A stretch of DNA of 64,000 nucleotides from positions 107,179 to 171,178 of the forward strand of contig JANQFK010000034.1 in assembly GCA_028277885.1 (NCBI GenBank), given 5' to 3'. Below are positions 30,911-42,976 of the stretch, piece by piece. This DNA is from Myxococcota bacterium. GTDB lineage: Bacteria > Myxococcota_A > UBA9160 > UBA6930. The stretch's first letter is position 1. Each line of letters begins with the position of its first letter. The notes under the pieces were generated by a model that was given only the letters and a program-made list of their open reading frames with translations, ran no database searches and had not been told where the DNA came from. Position numbers and translations under genes: made by a program.

Positions 30911-32476
30911 GTGCGGTTCGAGCGCGATCGCGGTGAAGGCTTCGAGCGGATGTTCCCCGAGACCTTCTCGTTCCACGCCGATCGCCACGACCCCGCCGAG
31001 CTCTACCTCCAGCTCGAGGACATGTGGTCCACGCCGCGCCTGCTCGGCCCCGACGCCAGCCGCCGCGAGGCCGAGCACCTCACCGCCCGGCTGCTCGCGG
31101 TGCTGCCCGGCTACCTCGAGGCGATCCTCGAGCGCCTCGAGGGCGACGGCGACGGCGAGGCCCGCAGTCCGGTGTTCGTGCGCGCCGCCGAGGACGCCGC
31201 GGTGTTCAGCCGCCTCGCCAGCCGCTTCCTCGAGGAGCACGACCTCACCGACTCGCCGCGCCTGCGGCTGCCGGGCTTCCACCTGCGCAAGCTCGCCATG
31301 AAGGCGCTGCGCATCGTGGTGTCCGAGCGGGTGAGCCCCGAGTTCCGCGCCGCCTGGGTGGAGGGCGACGTGGCCACGGACCCGCCCACGCCGGTGGACG
31401 ACGTGAGCTTCTTCTATGCGCTGGCCGGCGACGACCGCGAGCACGTGGACCGCTCGGTGATGGCGGCCGCCGAGGGCGCCTTCTACCACTGGGTCGAGGA
31501 CGTCTGCCTCGACGTCGGCAACGGCGCCTTCGAGACCGAGGGCTCGGGCTTCGGCGAGCGCGAGGAGGAGGTGCTGCGCGCCATCACGGCCGACGACGCC
31601 CAGACCCCCACCCGGGCGCGCCACCTCTCGATCTTCCTGCGCCGGCCCGACCACCGGGACTGCCAGCGCCTGCTGCGCCTGCTCGAGACCTACTTCCTGC
31701 GCCGCTACGACATGCGCCACGCCTCGGCGATGCACCACCACGCCTCGGACCTCGTGCGCGGGCGCAGCGAGCCCGACCGCATCCTCACCTGGCACTCCCG
31801 GCGCACCTACCTCGCGACCCTCGTGATCCCCTCGCTGCCCTTCCTGGGCGCGCTGTTCGCCTACTCCTCGGCCCCGAAGCTCTTCGACGCCCTGGTCTCC
31901 CTCGACGTGGCGCTGGTGACGGCCGGGGCGTTCTGGTTCCTGGCCTGGCGCTTCCTGGCCCGCCGGGACCTCGCCATCTTCCTGGCCGCCGCCCCGCGCA
32001 TCGCGGCGGGGATCATCGTCGGCTACCTGCCGGTGTTCCTGATCGACGAGGTCTGGGACCTGGCCGAGCAGTCCCTGGTGCCGCTCGGGACCGTGGTGTT
32101 CCTGCTCGGCACCACCACCCTGCTCTACCTGCACCTGGAGGTGCAGCGCAAGCTCGGCGAGCGCCGCGAGGCCTTCCAGCGCGCCCTCGACATCTTCCTG
32201 CTGGGCCTGAACCAGTCCGCGGGCTTCGGACTCGTGGTCACCACCCTGCTCGGACCGCTCATGGCCGTGCGCAACTGGGGGGCGCAGCAGGTCGGCAGCG
32301 TGGCGGAGCTGCGGGGCACCCTCGAGCCCTTCGCCGGCGAGCTGCCCCGCATCCTGGGCATCGCGCCCTTCCTGAGCTTCCCGAGCGCGGTGCTGCTGAT
32401 GGCCTTCCTGGCCTTCTTCATCGGCACCTTCCTGCAGCTGCTGTGGGAGGACCTGCCGATCACCGAGCCCCTGTAG
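30911..32476 (+). CDS. Large membrane protein of unknown function
   Basis: At least 521 residues. The N-terminal 290 are soluble and charged. Four to five hydrophobic segments follow ('LATLVIPSLPFLGALFAYSS', 'ALVTAGAFWFLAWRFL', 'IIVGYLPVFLI', 'GTVVFLLGTTTLLYL', and 'AVLLMAFLAFFIGTFLQLL' near the end). I recognise no family. The first canonical start is GTG at 30911, but the frame stays open and protein-like for at least 25 codons before it ('LPRLELRIERLQTTFRFTYA'). The true start may therefore be a rare codon near 30836 or lie inside the end of the response-regulator gene. A coupled function with that regulator is a guess. Confidence 0.7.
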   Translation: MRFERDRGEGFERMFPETFSFHADRHDPAELYLQLEDMWSTPRLLGPDASRREAEHLTARLLAVLPGYLEAILERLEGDGDGEARSPVFVRAAEDAAVFSRLASRFLEEHDLTDSPRLRLPGFHLRKLAMKALRIVVSERVSPEFRAAWVEGDVATDPPTPVDDVSFFYALAGDDREHVDRSVMAAAEGAFYHWVEDVCLDVGNGAFETEGSGFGEREEEVLRAITADDAQTPTRARHLSIFLRRPDHRDCQRLLRLLETYFLRRYDMRHASAMHHHASDLVRGRSEPDRILTWHSRRTYLATLVIPSLPFLGALFAYSSAPKLFDALVSLDVALVTAGAFWFLAWRFLARRDLAIFLAAAPRIAAGIIVGYLPVFLIDEVWDLAEQSLVPLGTVVFLLGTTTLLYLHLEVQRKLGERREAFQRALDIFLLGLNQSAGFGLVVTTLLGPLMAVRNWGAQQVGSVAELRGTLEPFAGELPRILGIAPFLSFPSAVLLMAFLAFFIGTFLQLLWEDLPITEPL

Positions 32477-32535
32477 CTTCCTGGCGACTCCGGCATCCAA
32501 CTGGCTACCCTCCCCGCGCCGAAGGAGCCCCCGAC

Positions 32536-33741
32536 ATGCCCTCCATCGAGATGTACACCAAGTCCTGGTGCCCCTACTGCGACCGGGCCAAGCGCCTGCT
32601 CACCGAGAAGGGCCAGACCTGGACCGAGATCGACGTCGAGAACGACGCCGATCGCCAGCGGGAGATGGTCGAGCGCGCCGGAGGGCGCACCAGCGTCCCC
32701 CAGATCTTCATCGGCGACCGGCACGTGGGCGGCTTCGACGACATGGCCGAGCTCGAGCGCAAGGGCGAGCTCGACCCGCTGCTCGGCGTGCGCCGTGCCG
32801 AGGCCGGCGAGGCCGAGCACGCCCGCGTGGTGATCGTGGGCAGCGGTCCCGCGGGCTGGACGGCGGCCATCTACGCCGCCCGGGCCGAGCTCGAGCCCGT
32901 GGTGATCGCGGGCCTCCAGTTCGGCGGCCAGCTCATGCTCACCACCGACGTCGAGAACTACCCCGGCTTCCCCGAGGGCGTCACCGGCCCCGACATGATG
33001 GACCAGTTCCAGAAGCAGGCGGAGCGCTTCGGCGCCCGGGTGATCCTCGAGGACGCGACGAGCCTCGACCTGTCGCAGCGCCCCTTCCGCATCGAGACCG
33101 AGGAGCGCGCCTTCACGGCGGACTCGGTGATCGTCTCCACCGGCGCGTCGGCGCGCTGGCTCGGCATCGAGTCCGAGCAGCGGCTGATGAACCGCGGCGT
33201 CTCGGCCTGCGCGACCTGCGACGGCGCCCTCTACCGGGACAAGGCCATGGCGGTGGTGGGCGGCGGCGACACCGCCATGGAGGAGGCGCTCTTCCTCACC
33301 CGCTACGCCACCAAGGTCACCGTGATCCACCGCCGCGACGAGCTGCGCGCCTCGAAGATCATGCAGGAGCGCGCCTTCGCGAACGAGAAGATCGAGTTCC
33401 TGTGGGACTCCGAGGTGGCCGAGGTGCTCGGCGACGACGGCGTGACCGGCGTCCGGGTGAAGAACACGAAGACGGGAGAGACCTCGGAGGTCGAGGTCGA
33501 GGCCCTGTTCATCGCCATCGGCCACAAGCCCAACACCGACGTGGTGCGCGGCCAGCTCGAGCTCGACGACGTCGGCTACATCAAGGTGGAGCCGGGCACC
33601 ACCCGCACCGCCATCGAGGGCGTCTTCGCCAGCGGCGACGCCATGGATCCCGTCTACCGCCAGGCCGTCACGGCCGCCGGGACGGGCTGCATGGCGGCCA
33701 TCGACGCGGAGCGCTGGCTGGCCGAGCAGGGGATCGGCTGA
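32536..33741 (+). CDS. Glutaredoxin-thioredoxin reductase fusion
   Basis: A 401-residue natural fusion. Residues 1-85 are a class I glutaredoxin with the redox motif Cys12-Pro-Tyr-Cys15 and 'TSVPQIFIGDRHVGG' (cis-Pro and glutathione-binding edge). After a short Glu/Ala linker, residues 96-398 are a complete low-molecular-weight thioredoxin reductase: FAD loop 'VVIVGSGPAGWTAA', redox motif Cys225-Ala-Thr-Cys228, NADPH loop 'VVGGGDTAMEEALFL' with 'HRRDELRAS', and 'GVFASGDAMDP'. Electrons would pass from NADPH through FAD and the CATC pair to the attached glutaredoxin or to a free thioredoxin. The reading frame is continuous across the join. Confidence 0.92.
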   Translation: MPSIEMYTKSWCPYCDRAKRLLTEKGQTWTEIDVENDADRQREMVERAGGRTSVPQIFIGDRHVGGFDDMAELERKGELDPLLGVRRAEAGEAEHARVVIVGSGPAGWTAAIYAARAELEPVVIAGLQFGGQLMLTTDVENYPGFPEGVTGPDMMDQFQKQAERFGARVILEDATSLDLSQRPFRIETEERAFTADSVIVSTGASARWLGIESEQRLMNRGVSACATCDGALYRDKAMAVVGGGDTAMEEALFLTRYATKVTVIHRRDELRASKIMQERAFANEKIEFLWDSEVAEVLGDDGVTGVRVKNTKTGETSEVEVEALFIAIGHKPNTDVVRGQLELDDVGYIKVEPGTTRTAIEGVFASGDAMDPVYRQAVTAAGTGCMAAIDAERWLAEQGIG

Positions 33742-33809
33742 TCCTCGGCGCCGGCCCGAGGGACTGCGATGGGGCTGCCCGATCCGATGGGCGCTAGGCT
33801 GCGGGCGCC

Positions 33810-34886
33810 ATGGCGCTGAAGCGGGAGCGGCTCGAGCGGCTCATCGCCCGCTCGACGGACATCGTGGTCGCCACCGAGCGCGACGGCACCGTCAGCTACT
33901 ACAACGACGGCGCCAGCCGCATCCTCGGCTACGCGGCGGAGGAGGTGCTGGGCTCCTACGTGGCCCGGCTCTACCCGAGCCGCAGCGAGGCGAAGCGCGT
34001 GATGGCGGCCATGCGCAGCCCCGAGCACGGCGGCGCGGGCATCGTCGAGACCTTCCGCACCGACTTCCTCTCCAAGGCGGGCGAGCACATCCCCGTCGCG
34101 ATCTCGGGCACGGTGCTCTACACCGACGACGGCCGGGAGGACGGCACCATCGGGTTCGCCAAGGACCTGCGCGAGCTGCTCCACCGCGAGGAGCTCGCGA
34201 CCCTGGGCGAGGTGGCGATCGGGCTCTCCCACGAGATCAACAACCCGCTCAACGTGATCGTGAACCAGGCGGAGCTTCTCGAGCGCGACGTCGAGAGGCT
34301 CGCCGGGGAGCAGGACGTCTCCGTCGAGATCGAGCGCCTCGACGCGATCCGGCGCGAGATCGGACGCATCTCCGAGATCCTCGAGAAGCTCGACGAGATG
34401 GTGCGCACCGACAGCTACGAGACGGTGAACTACATCGGCCCGGCGCGCATGATCGACCTGCGCCGCCGCGACTCCCGCGAGCGCAAGCGGGCGCCCCAGC
34501 TCGAGGGCCTGCGCATCCTCGTGGTCGACGACGACGGCGGCATCTGCCGCTCCCTCACCGAGATCCTCGAGGGCGACGGCTGCGAGGTGGAGAGCGCCTC
34601 GGACGGCGAGGAGGCCATCGCCAAGCTCGAGGCCCGCAGCTTCGACGCGGTGATCTCCGACGTGGTGATGCCGCGGATGGACGGCCACGAGCTCTACCTC
34701 ACCATCCACCGTCGCTGGCCGGGCCTGCCGGTGCTGATGATGACCGCCTTCCACTACGACAAGGACCACATCATCAAGCGCAGCCGCATGGAGGGGCTCA
34801 CGGGCGTCATCTTCAAGAAGCCCGTGGATCCCGACCGCCTGCGGCAGGTGCTGACCGAGTCCGTGAAGAGCGCGCGGGAGCGCTAA
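33810..34886 (+). CDS. PAS-HisKA-receiver protein lacking a kinase ATPase domain
   Basis: A 358-residue signalling protein. Residues 5-120 are a PAS domain ('DGTVSYYNDGASRILGY'), 128-200 a HisKA dimerisation helix pair with 'GLSHEINNPLN' (His141), and 233-355 a receiver with 'VVDDDGG', Asp284 in 'VISDVVMPRMDG' and 'FKKPVDP'. The ATP-binding HATPase_c domain that should follow HisKA is absent; only about 30 residues join HisKA to the receiver. It could be phosphorylated in trans by another kinase or act as a phosphorelay intermediate. The frame is intact, and no leftover ATPase sequence was seen around it. Confidence 0.85.
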   Translation: MALKRERLERLIARSTDIVVATERDGTVSYYNDGASRILGYAAEEVLGSYVARLYPSRSEAKRVMAAMRSPEHGGAGIVETFRTDFLSKAGEHIPVAISGTVLYTDDGREDGTIGFAKDLRELLHREELATLGEVAIGLSHEINNPLNVIVNQAELLERDVERLAGEQDVSVEIERLDAIRREIGRISEILEKLDEMVRTDSYETVNYIGPARMIDLRRRDSRERKRAPQLEGLRILVVDDDGGICRSLTEILEGDGCEVESASDGEEAIAKLEARSFDAVISDVVMPRMDGHELYLTIHRRWPGLPVLMMTAFHYDKDHIIKRSRMEGLTGVIFKKPVDPDRLRQVLTESVKSARER

Positions 34887-34908
34887 CGCGGCCGGGGCGC
34901 GGCGGCGC

Positions 34909-35091
34909 TCAGACCTCGACGTGATCCTTGGCGATGTTGAAGAGCTGGCCGTCGGCGTCCTTGCACAGGTAGCTCTCGCCCCACTCCTTCAGGACGGTCA
35001 CCTCGTCGCCGGCCTGGAACTCCACCTCGGAGGCCTCCTCGCCCAGGTTGGCGCGGTGCTTGAGGGTGATCGCCTGCTTGATCTTGGCCAT
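34909..35091 (-). CDS. Small SH3-like protein
   Basis: A 60-residue protein, 'MAKIKQAITLKHRANLG' at the start and 'GDEVTVLKEWGESYLCKD' then 'GQLFNIAKDHVEV' at the end. The pattern of short strands around 'VEFQAGDEVTVLKEW' suggests an SH3-like barrel. A strong GGAGGAG ribosome site precedes the ATG at 35091. Function unknown. It lies convergent with the PAS-HisKA-receiver gene and 51 bp downstream of the comF stop on the minus strand. Confidence 0.7.
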   Translation of the reverse strand: MAKIKQAITLKHRANLGEEASEVEFQAGDEVTVLKEWGESYLCKDADGQLFNIAKDHVEV

Positions 35092-35142
35092 GGGGCGGCT
35101 CCTCCGGAAGACCACTCCAGATAGCCCTTCCGCGACGGCACT

Positions 35143-35886
35143 TCAACGCGGCTCGTCGGCGCCCGGAGTGCGGGCGGCGGCCAGGGCGAGCACCTCCCGG
35201 GCGCCCGCGCGGCGCACGGCCCGGGCGGCCTCGGCCAGGGTGGCGCCGGTGGTGACCACGTCGTCCACCAGCCACACGCGGCGGCCCGGCCGCCCGCGGC
35301 GCCCCGGCGCCGCCGCGAAGGCCCCCGCCACGTTGCGGCGCCGCGCCTCCCGGGAGAGCCCGGTCTGGCTCGGCGTGTCCCGCAGCCGCAGCAGCGCGTC
35401 CGGGGCGAGCCACAGGCCGTGGCGGCGGGCCACGCCGCGCGCCAGGGCGGCGGCGGGATGCAGGCCCCGCGCGCGCAGCCGCGCCGGGTGGACGGGGACC
35501 GGGACCACGGCGTCGGGCGGCCGCCCCGGGAGCCTCGCCGCCGCCTCGACGCACAGCGCGGTGGCGACGCCCTCGGCGGCGGAGTCCAGGCCGGCGAGGC
35601 CGGGGCGCGGGTACTTGAAGCGCCGGATCCACTCCGCCACCTCGCCCGCGAAGGGGGCCGCGGCCACGCAGGCGGCGAGCGGTCCTCCCGACTCGGCGCA
35701 GGCGCGGCAGCGCCCGTCGGGCCCCGGCGGCGCCTGCTGGCAGAGTCGGCAGCGCCCGGCCGGCCAGCGCGGGAGCGCCGCATCGCAGAGCGCGCACAGC
35801 ACGTCGCCGCCCTTCGGCTCGCGTCCGCAACGCGCGCAGGTCGGGGGTAGCAGCAGGGCCACGAGATCCTCGAGGCGGGGCAGCAT
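35143..35886 (-). CDS. ComF-family phosphoribosyltransferase-like protein
   Basis: A 247-residue ComF protein. The N-terminal half carries a zinc-ribbon-like set of cysteines ('PPTCARCGREP', 'VLCALCD', 'GRCRLCQQ', 'GRCRACAE'), and the C-terminal half a PRTase fold with the phosphoribosyl motif 'RRVWLVDDVVTTGATLAEAARAV'. ComF proteins act in DNA uptake in competent bacteria, but in most species the role is unproven. The gene stands 66 bp before the gpmI stop on the minus strand. Confidence 0.9.
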   Translation of the reverse strand: MLPRLEDLVALLLPPTCARCGREPKGGDVLCALCDAALPRWPAGRCRLCQQAPPGPDGRCRACAESGGPLAACVAAAPFAGEVAEWIRRFKYPRPGLAGLDSAAEGVATALCVEAAARLPGRPPDAVVPVPVHPARLRARGLHPAAALARGVARRHGLWLAPDALLRLRDTPSQTGLSREARRRNVAGAFAAAPGRRGRPGRRVWLVDDVVTTGATLAEAARAVRRAGAREVLALAAARTPGADEPR

Positions 35887-35952
35887 GGCGCTCTCGGGGA
35901 CCGTCGGGGCGGGGATCGGGGAAGCGGGAGAAGGGAGGCCGGAGGCGCGACC

Positions 35953-37482
35953 TCAGCGCACCAGGGAGCGGCCGCTCATCTCCTCGGGCTGCGGCAGCTC
36001 GAGCAGCTCGAGCAGCGTGGGCGCCACGTCCGAGAGGCCGCCGTCGCGCAGCGCGCGTCCCTTCGGCCGGGCGCCGATCCACCACAGCGGCACCGGGTTC
36101 GTCGTGTGGGCGGTATGGGGCTCGCCGGTCTCGGGGTCCACCATCTGCTCGCAGTTGCCGTGGTCCGCGGTCACCAGCAGCTGGCCGCCGCGCTCGAGCA
36201 CCACGTCGGCCAGGCGTTCGAGGCAGGCGTCGATGGTCTCCACCGCCTTCACGGCGGCCGGCAGCACGCCGGTGTGCCCCACCATGTCGGGGTTCGCGTA
36301 GTTGACGAGCACGAAGGTATAGTCGTCCTCGGCGATGCGCTGGAGCAGCGCCTCGGTGACCTGGAGCGCGCTCATCTCGGGCTTGTGGTCGTAGGTGTCC
36401 ACGTCCCGGGGCGACGGGATCAGGATGCGGTCCTCGCCGGGGAAGGGCTCCTCGCGACCGCAGTTGAAGAAGAACGTGACGTGGGCGTACTTCTCGGTCT
36501 CGGCCACGCGCAGCTGGGCGAGACCGCGCTCGGCGAGGATCTCGCCCAGGATCCGCCCGGGCATCTCCGAGGGGAAGGCGACGGGCAGGCCGTACTCGGC
36601 GTCGTACTCGGTGAAGCACACGAAGACGCCGGGCCGCACCCGGACCCTGCGCTCCAGCTCCCCCGCGAAGCGGTCCGGCCGCACGTCGGTGAGCGCGTTG
36701 GTGAGCTCCCGGGCGCGGTCCGCGCGGAAGTTGAAGAAGATCACCGGGTCGCCGTCGGCGATCCGCGTGCCGCCCTCGATCACCGTCGGCTTCACGAACT
36801 CGTCGCCCTCGTCCCGCGCGTAGGCGGCCTCGATGGCGGCCTCGGCGTCCGGGGCCCGCTCGCCCTCGCCGGCCACGAGGGCGTGGTAGGCCCGGGCGAC
36901 GCGCTCCCAGCGGTTGTCGCGGTCCATGGCCCAGTACCGGCCCGAGACCGTGGCCACGTGGGCGCCGGCGGCCTCGATCTTCGGCAGCAGCGCGCCCACG
37001 TAGCCCAGGCCCGAGCGCGGCGGCGTGTCGCGGCCGTCGAGCACGACGTGCACGGCGGCGCGCACGCCGCGCCGCCCGCACTCGGCGAGCAGCGCCTCGA
37101 GGTGCTCGACGTGGCTGTGCACGCCGCCGTCGGAGACGAGACCGATCAGGTGCAGGGTCGTGCCGTCGCGCTCGGCAGCCTCGAAGGCCCGGCCGAGGAC
37201 CGGGTTGCTGCGCGCCGCCCCGGCCGCGAGGGCCTGGGAGATGCGCGACATGTCCTGGAGGATCACGCGGCCCGAGCCGAGGGTCATGTGGCCCACCTCG
37301 GAGTTGCCCATCTGGCCCGGCGGCAGCCCCACGGCCTCGCCCGAGGTGTCGATGCGGGCCATGGGCTGGTCCCGGGTGATGCGGTCGAAGAAGGGCGTGT
37401 GGGCGACGGCGGTGGCGTCGTCGCCGCCGCGGTCGCCGAGGCCGAAGCCGTCCAGGATCACGAGCACGCAGGGGCCGCTCAC
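35953..37482 (-). CDS. gpmI: 2,3-bisphosphoglycerate-independent phosphoglycerate mutase
   Basis: A 509-residue metalloenzyme that interconverts 3- and 2-phosphoglycerate in glycolysis. The N terminus 'CVLVILDGFGL' holds a metal Asp, 'GQMGNSEVGHM' the phosphorylated Ser, and 'VVLDGRDTPP' and 'YANPDMVGHTG' further metal and substrate contacts, ending with 'LVTADHGNCEQM'. The length is exactly that of the family. The GTG start at 37482 overlaps the rsfS stop (GTGA), placing it last in the obgE-proB-proA-nadD-rsfS-gpmI run. Confidence 0.96.
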   Translation of the reverse strand: MSGPCVLVILDGFGLGDRGGDDATAVAHTPFFDRITRDQPMARIDTSGEAVGLPPGQMGNSEVGHMTLGSGRVILQDMSRISQALAAGAARSNPVLGRAFEAAERDGTTLHLIGLVSDGGVHSHVEHLEALLAECGRRGVRAAVHVVLDGRDTPPRSGLGYVGALLPKIEAAGAHVATVSGRYWAMDRDNRWERVARAYHALVAGEGERAPDAEAAIEAAYARDEGDEFVKPTVIEGGTRIADGDPVIFFNFRADRARELTNALTDVRPDRFAGELERRVRVRPGVFVCFTEYDAEYGLPVAFPSEMPGRILGEILAERGLAQLRVAETEKYAHVTFFFNCGREEPFPGEDRILIPSPRDVDTYDHKPEMSALQVTEALLQRIAEDDYTFVLVNYANPDMVGHTGVLPAAVKAVETIDACLERLADVVLERGGQLLVTADHGNCEQMVDPETGEPHTAHTTNPVPLWWIGARPKGRALRDGGLSDVAPTLLELLELPQPEEMSGRSLVR

Positions 37483-37871
37483 GGCGCGCTCCGCAGGCCC
37501 TCGGAGCCGGCCCCGGGCTCCGGCGGGCCGAACTCCACCACCGGCGCGTCGCCCCACAGGCGCTCGAGGTCGTACTTGTCGCGGACCTCCTCGAGGAACA
37601 CGTGGACGACGACGTCGTTCAGGTCGATCAGGACCCAGCGGCCGTCGTCCTGCCCCTCGACGCCCAGGGGCTGGTCGCCGCCGGCCTTCACGGCCTCCAG
37701 CACGGCCTCCGCGATGGCGCGCACCTGGCGGTCCGAGCCGCCGGTCACCAGCAGGAAGGTGTCGGCGAAGGAGGTGAGCTCGGCGACCTCGAGGGCCAGC
37801 ACGTCGCGGCCCTTGCGCTCGAGGGCGGCCTCGGCGAGCCGCCTCACCCGCGCCCTGACGTCCGGCTTCAC
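37479..37871 (-). CDS. rsfS: Ribosome silencing factor RsfS
   Basis: A 130-residue member of the RsfS/Iojap family, which binds ribosomal protein L14 and blocks 30S-50S joining in poor conditions. The core 'FADTFLLVTGGSDRQVRAIAEAV' and 'WVLIDLNDVVVHVF', followed by 'YDLERLWGDAP', is typical. The C-terminal 20 residues are Gly/Pro-rich. The start overlaps the nadD stop by ATGA and the stop overlaps the gpmI start by GTGA. The gene order matches other deltaproteobacterial genomes. Confidence 0.95.
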   Translation of the reverse strand: MKPDVRARVRRLAEAALERKGRDVLALEVAELTSFADTFLLVTGGSDRQVRAIAEAVLEAVKAGGDQPLGVEGQDDGRWVLIDLNDVVVHVFLEEVRDKYDLERLWGDAPVVEFGPPEPGAGSEGLRSAP

Positions 37872-38595
37872 TGGCCTCGCTCCCCTTCCGCTTCCGCGGC
37901 CGCTTCCACGCTGGCGTCTCCTCCCGCGCCCGTAGGGGGAGCGTAGACGCCGCTCGCCAGGATGGCCTCCCGCGCCGCTTCCGGGACGAGGTAGCGCACG
38001 GAGCGGCCGGCGCGCAGCCGCCGACGCACCTCCGTCGCCGAAACGTCGAGAGCCGCGATCTCCAGCAGCCGGATCCAGGTGCCCGCATCGCGGTGGCGCC
38101 CGGCCAGGCCGCCGGGCTCGAGCTCGATCTCGTCGGCCAGGGCGTCGGGCAGGCAGCCCGCCAGGGACGTCGTGGGCGGGCGCCCCTTGGAGGGGGGGCG
38201 CGCCATCACGGCGAAGTGGGCCAGGCCGAGCACGCGCCGGGGCTCCCGCCAGGTGGCCAGCTCGGCGAAGGCCTCGTCGCCGATCACGAACACGGGCTTG
38301 GCCGGCGCGGTGCGGCGGCCGATCTCGCCCAGGGTGTCGACGGAGTAGGACGGCCCGGCGCGCTCGAGCTCGAGGGGGTCCACGGCGAAGCGCGCGTTGT
38401 CGGCCACCGCCGCCTCCACCCAGGCATAGCGCTCGCGTGCCGGCGCCAGCACGGCGTCGGCCTGGCTCTTGTGCGGCGGGTCTGCGCTCGGCACGAAGAG
38501 CACGTGCTCGAGGCCCAGCAGCTCCGCCACCTCCTCGGCGGCGCGCAGGTGTCCCAGGTGGACGGGATTGAAGGTGCCCCCGAAGACGCCGAGGG

Positions 38596-38599
<4 letters not shown>
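37868..38599 (-). CDS. nadD: Nicotinate-nucleotide adenylyltransferase
   Basis: A 243-residue enzyme making nicotinate adenine dinucleotide for NAD synthesis. The nucleotidyltransferase motif 'GVFGGTFNPVHLGHLRAAEE' opens the protein, 'LFVPSADPPHK' is the nicotinate-side loop, and the ISxTxxR-like motif appears as 'LDVSATEVRRRLRAG'. The C-terminal tail after 'YAPP' is Ala/Glu-rich and probably disordered. Starts and stops overlap those of proA and rsfS by ATGA. Confidence 0.95.
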
Positions 38600-42975
<4,376 letters not shown>

Positions 42976-42976
<1 letters not shown>

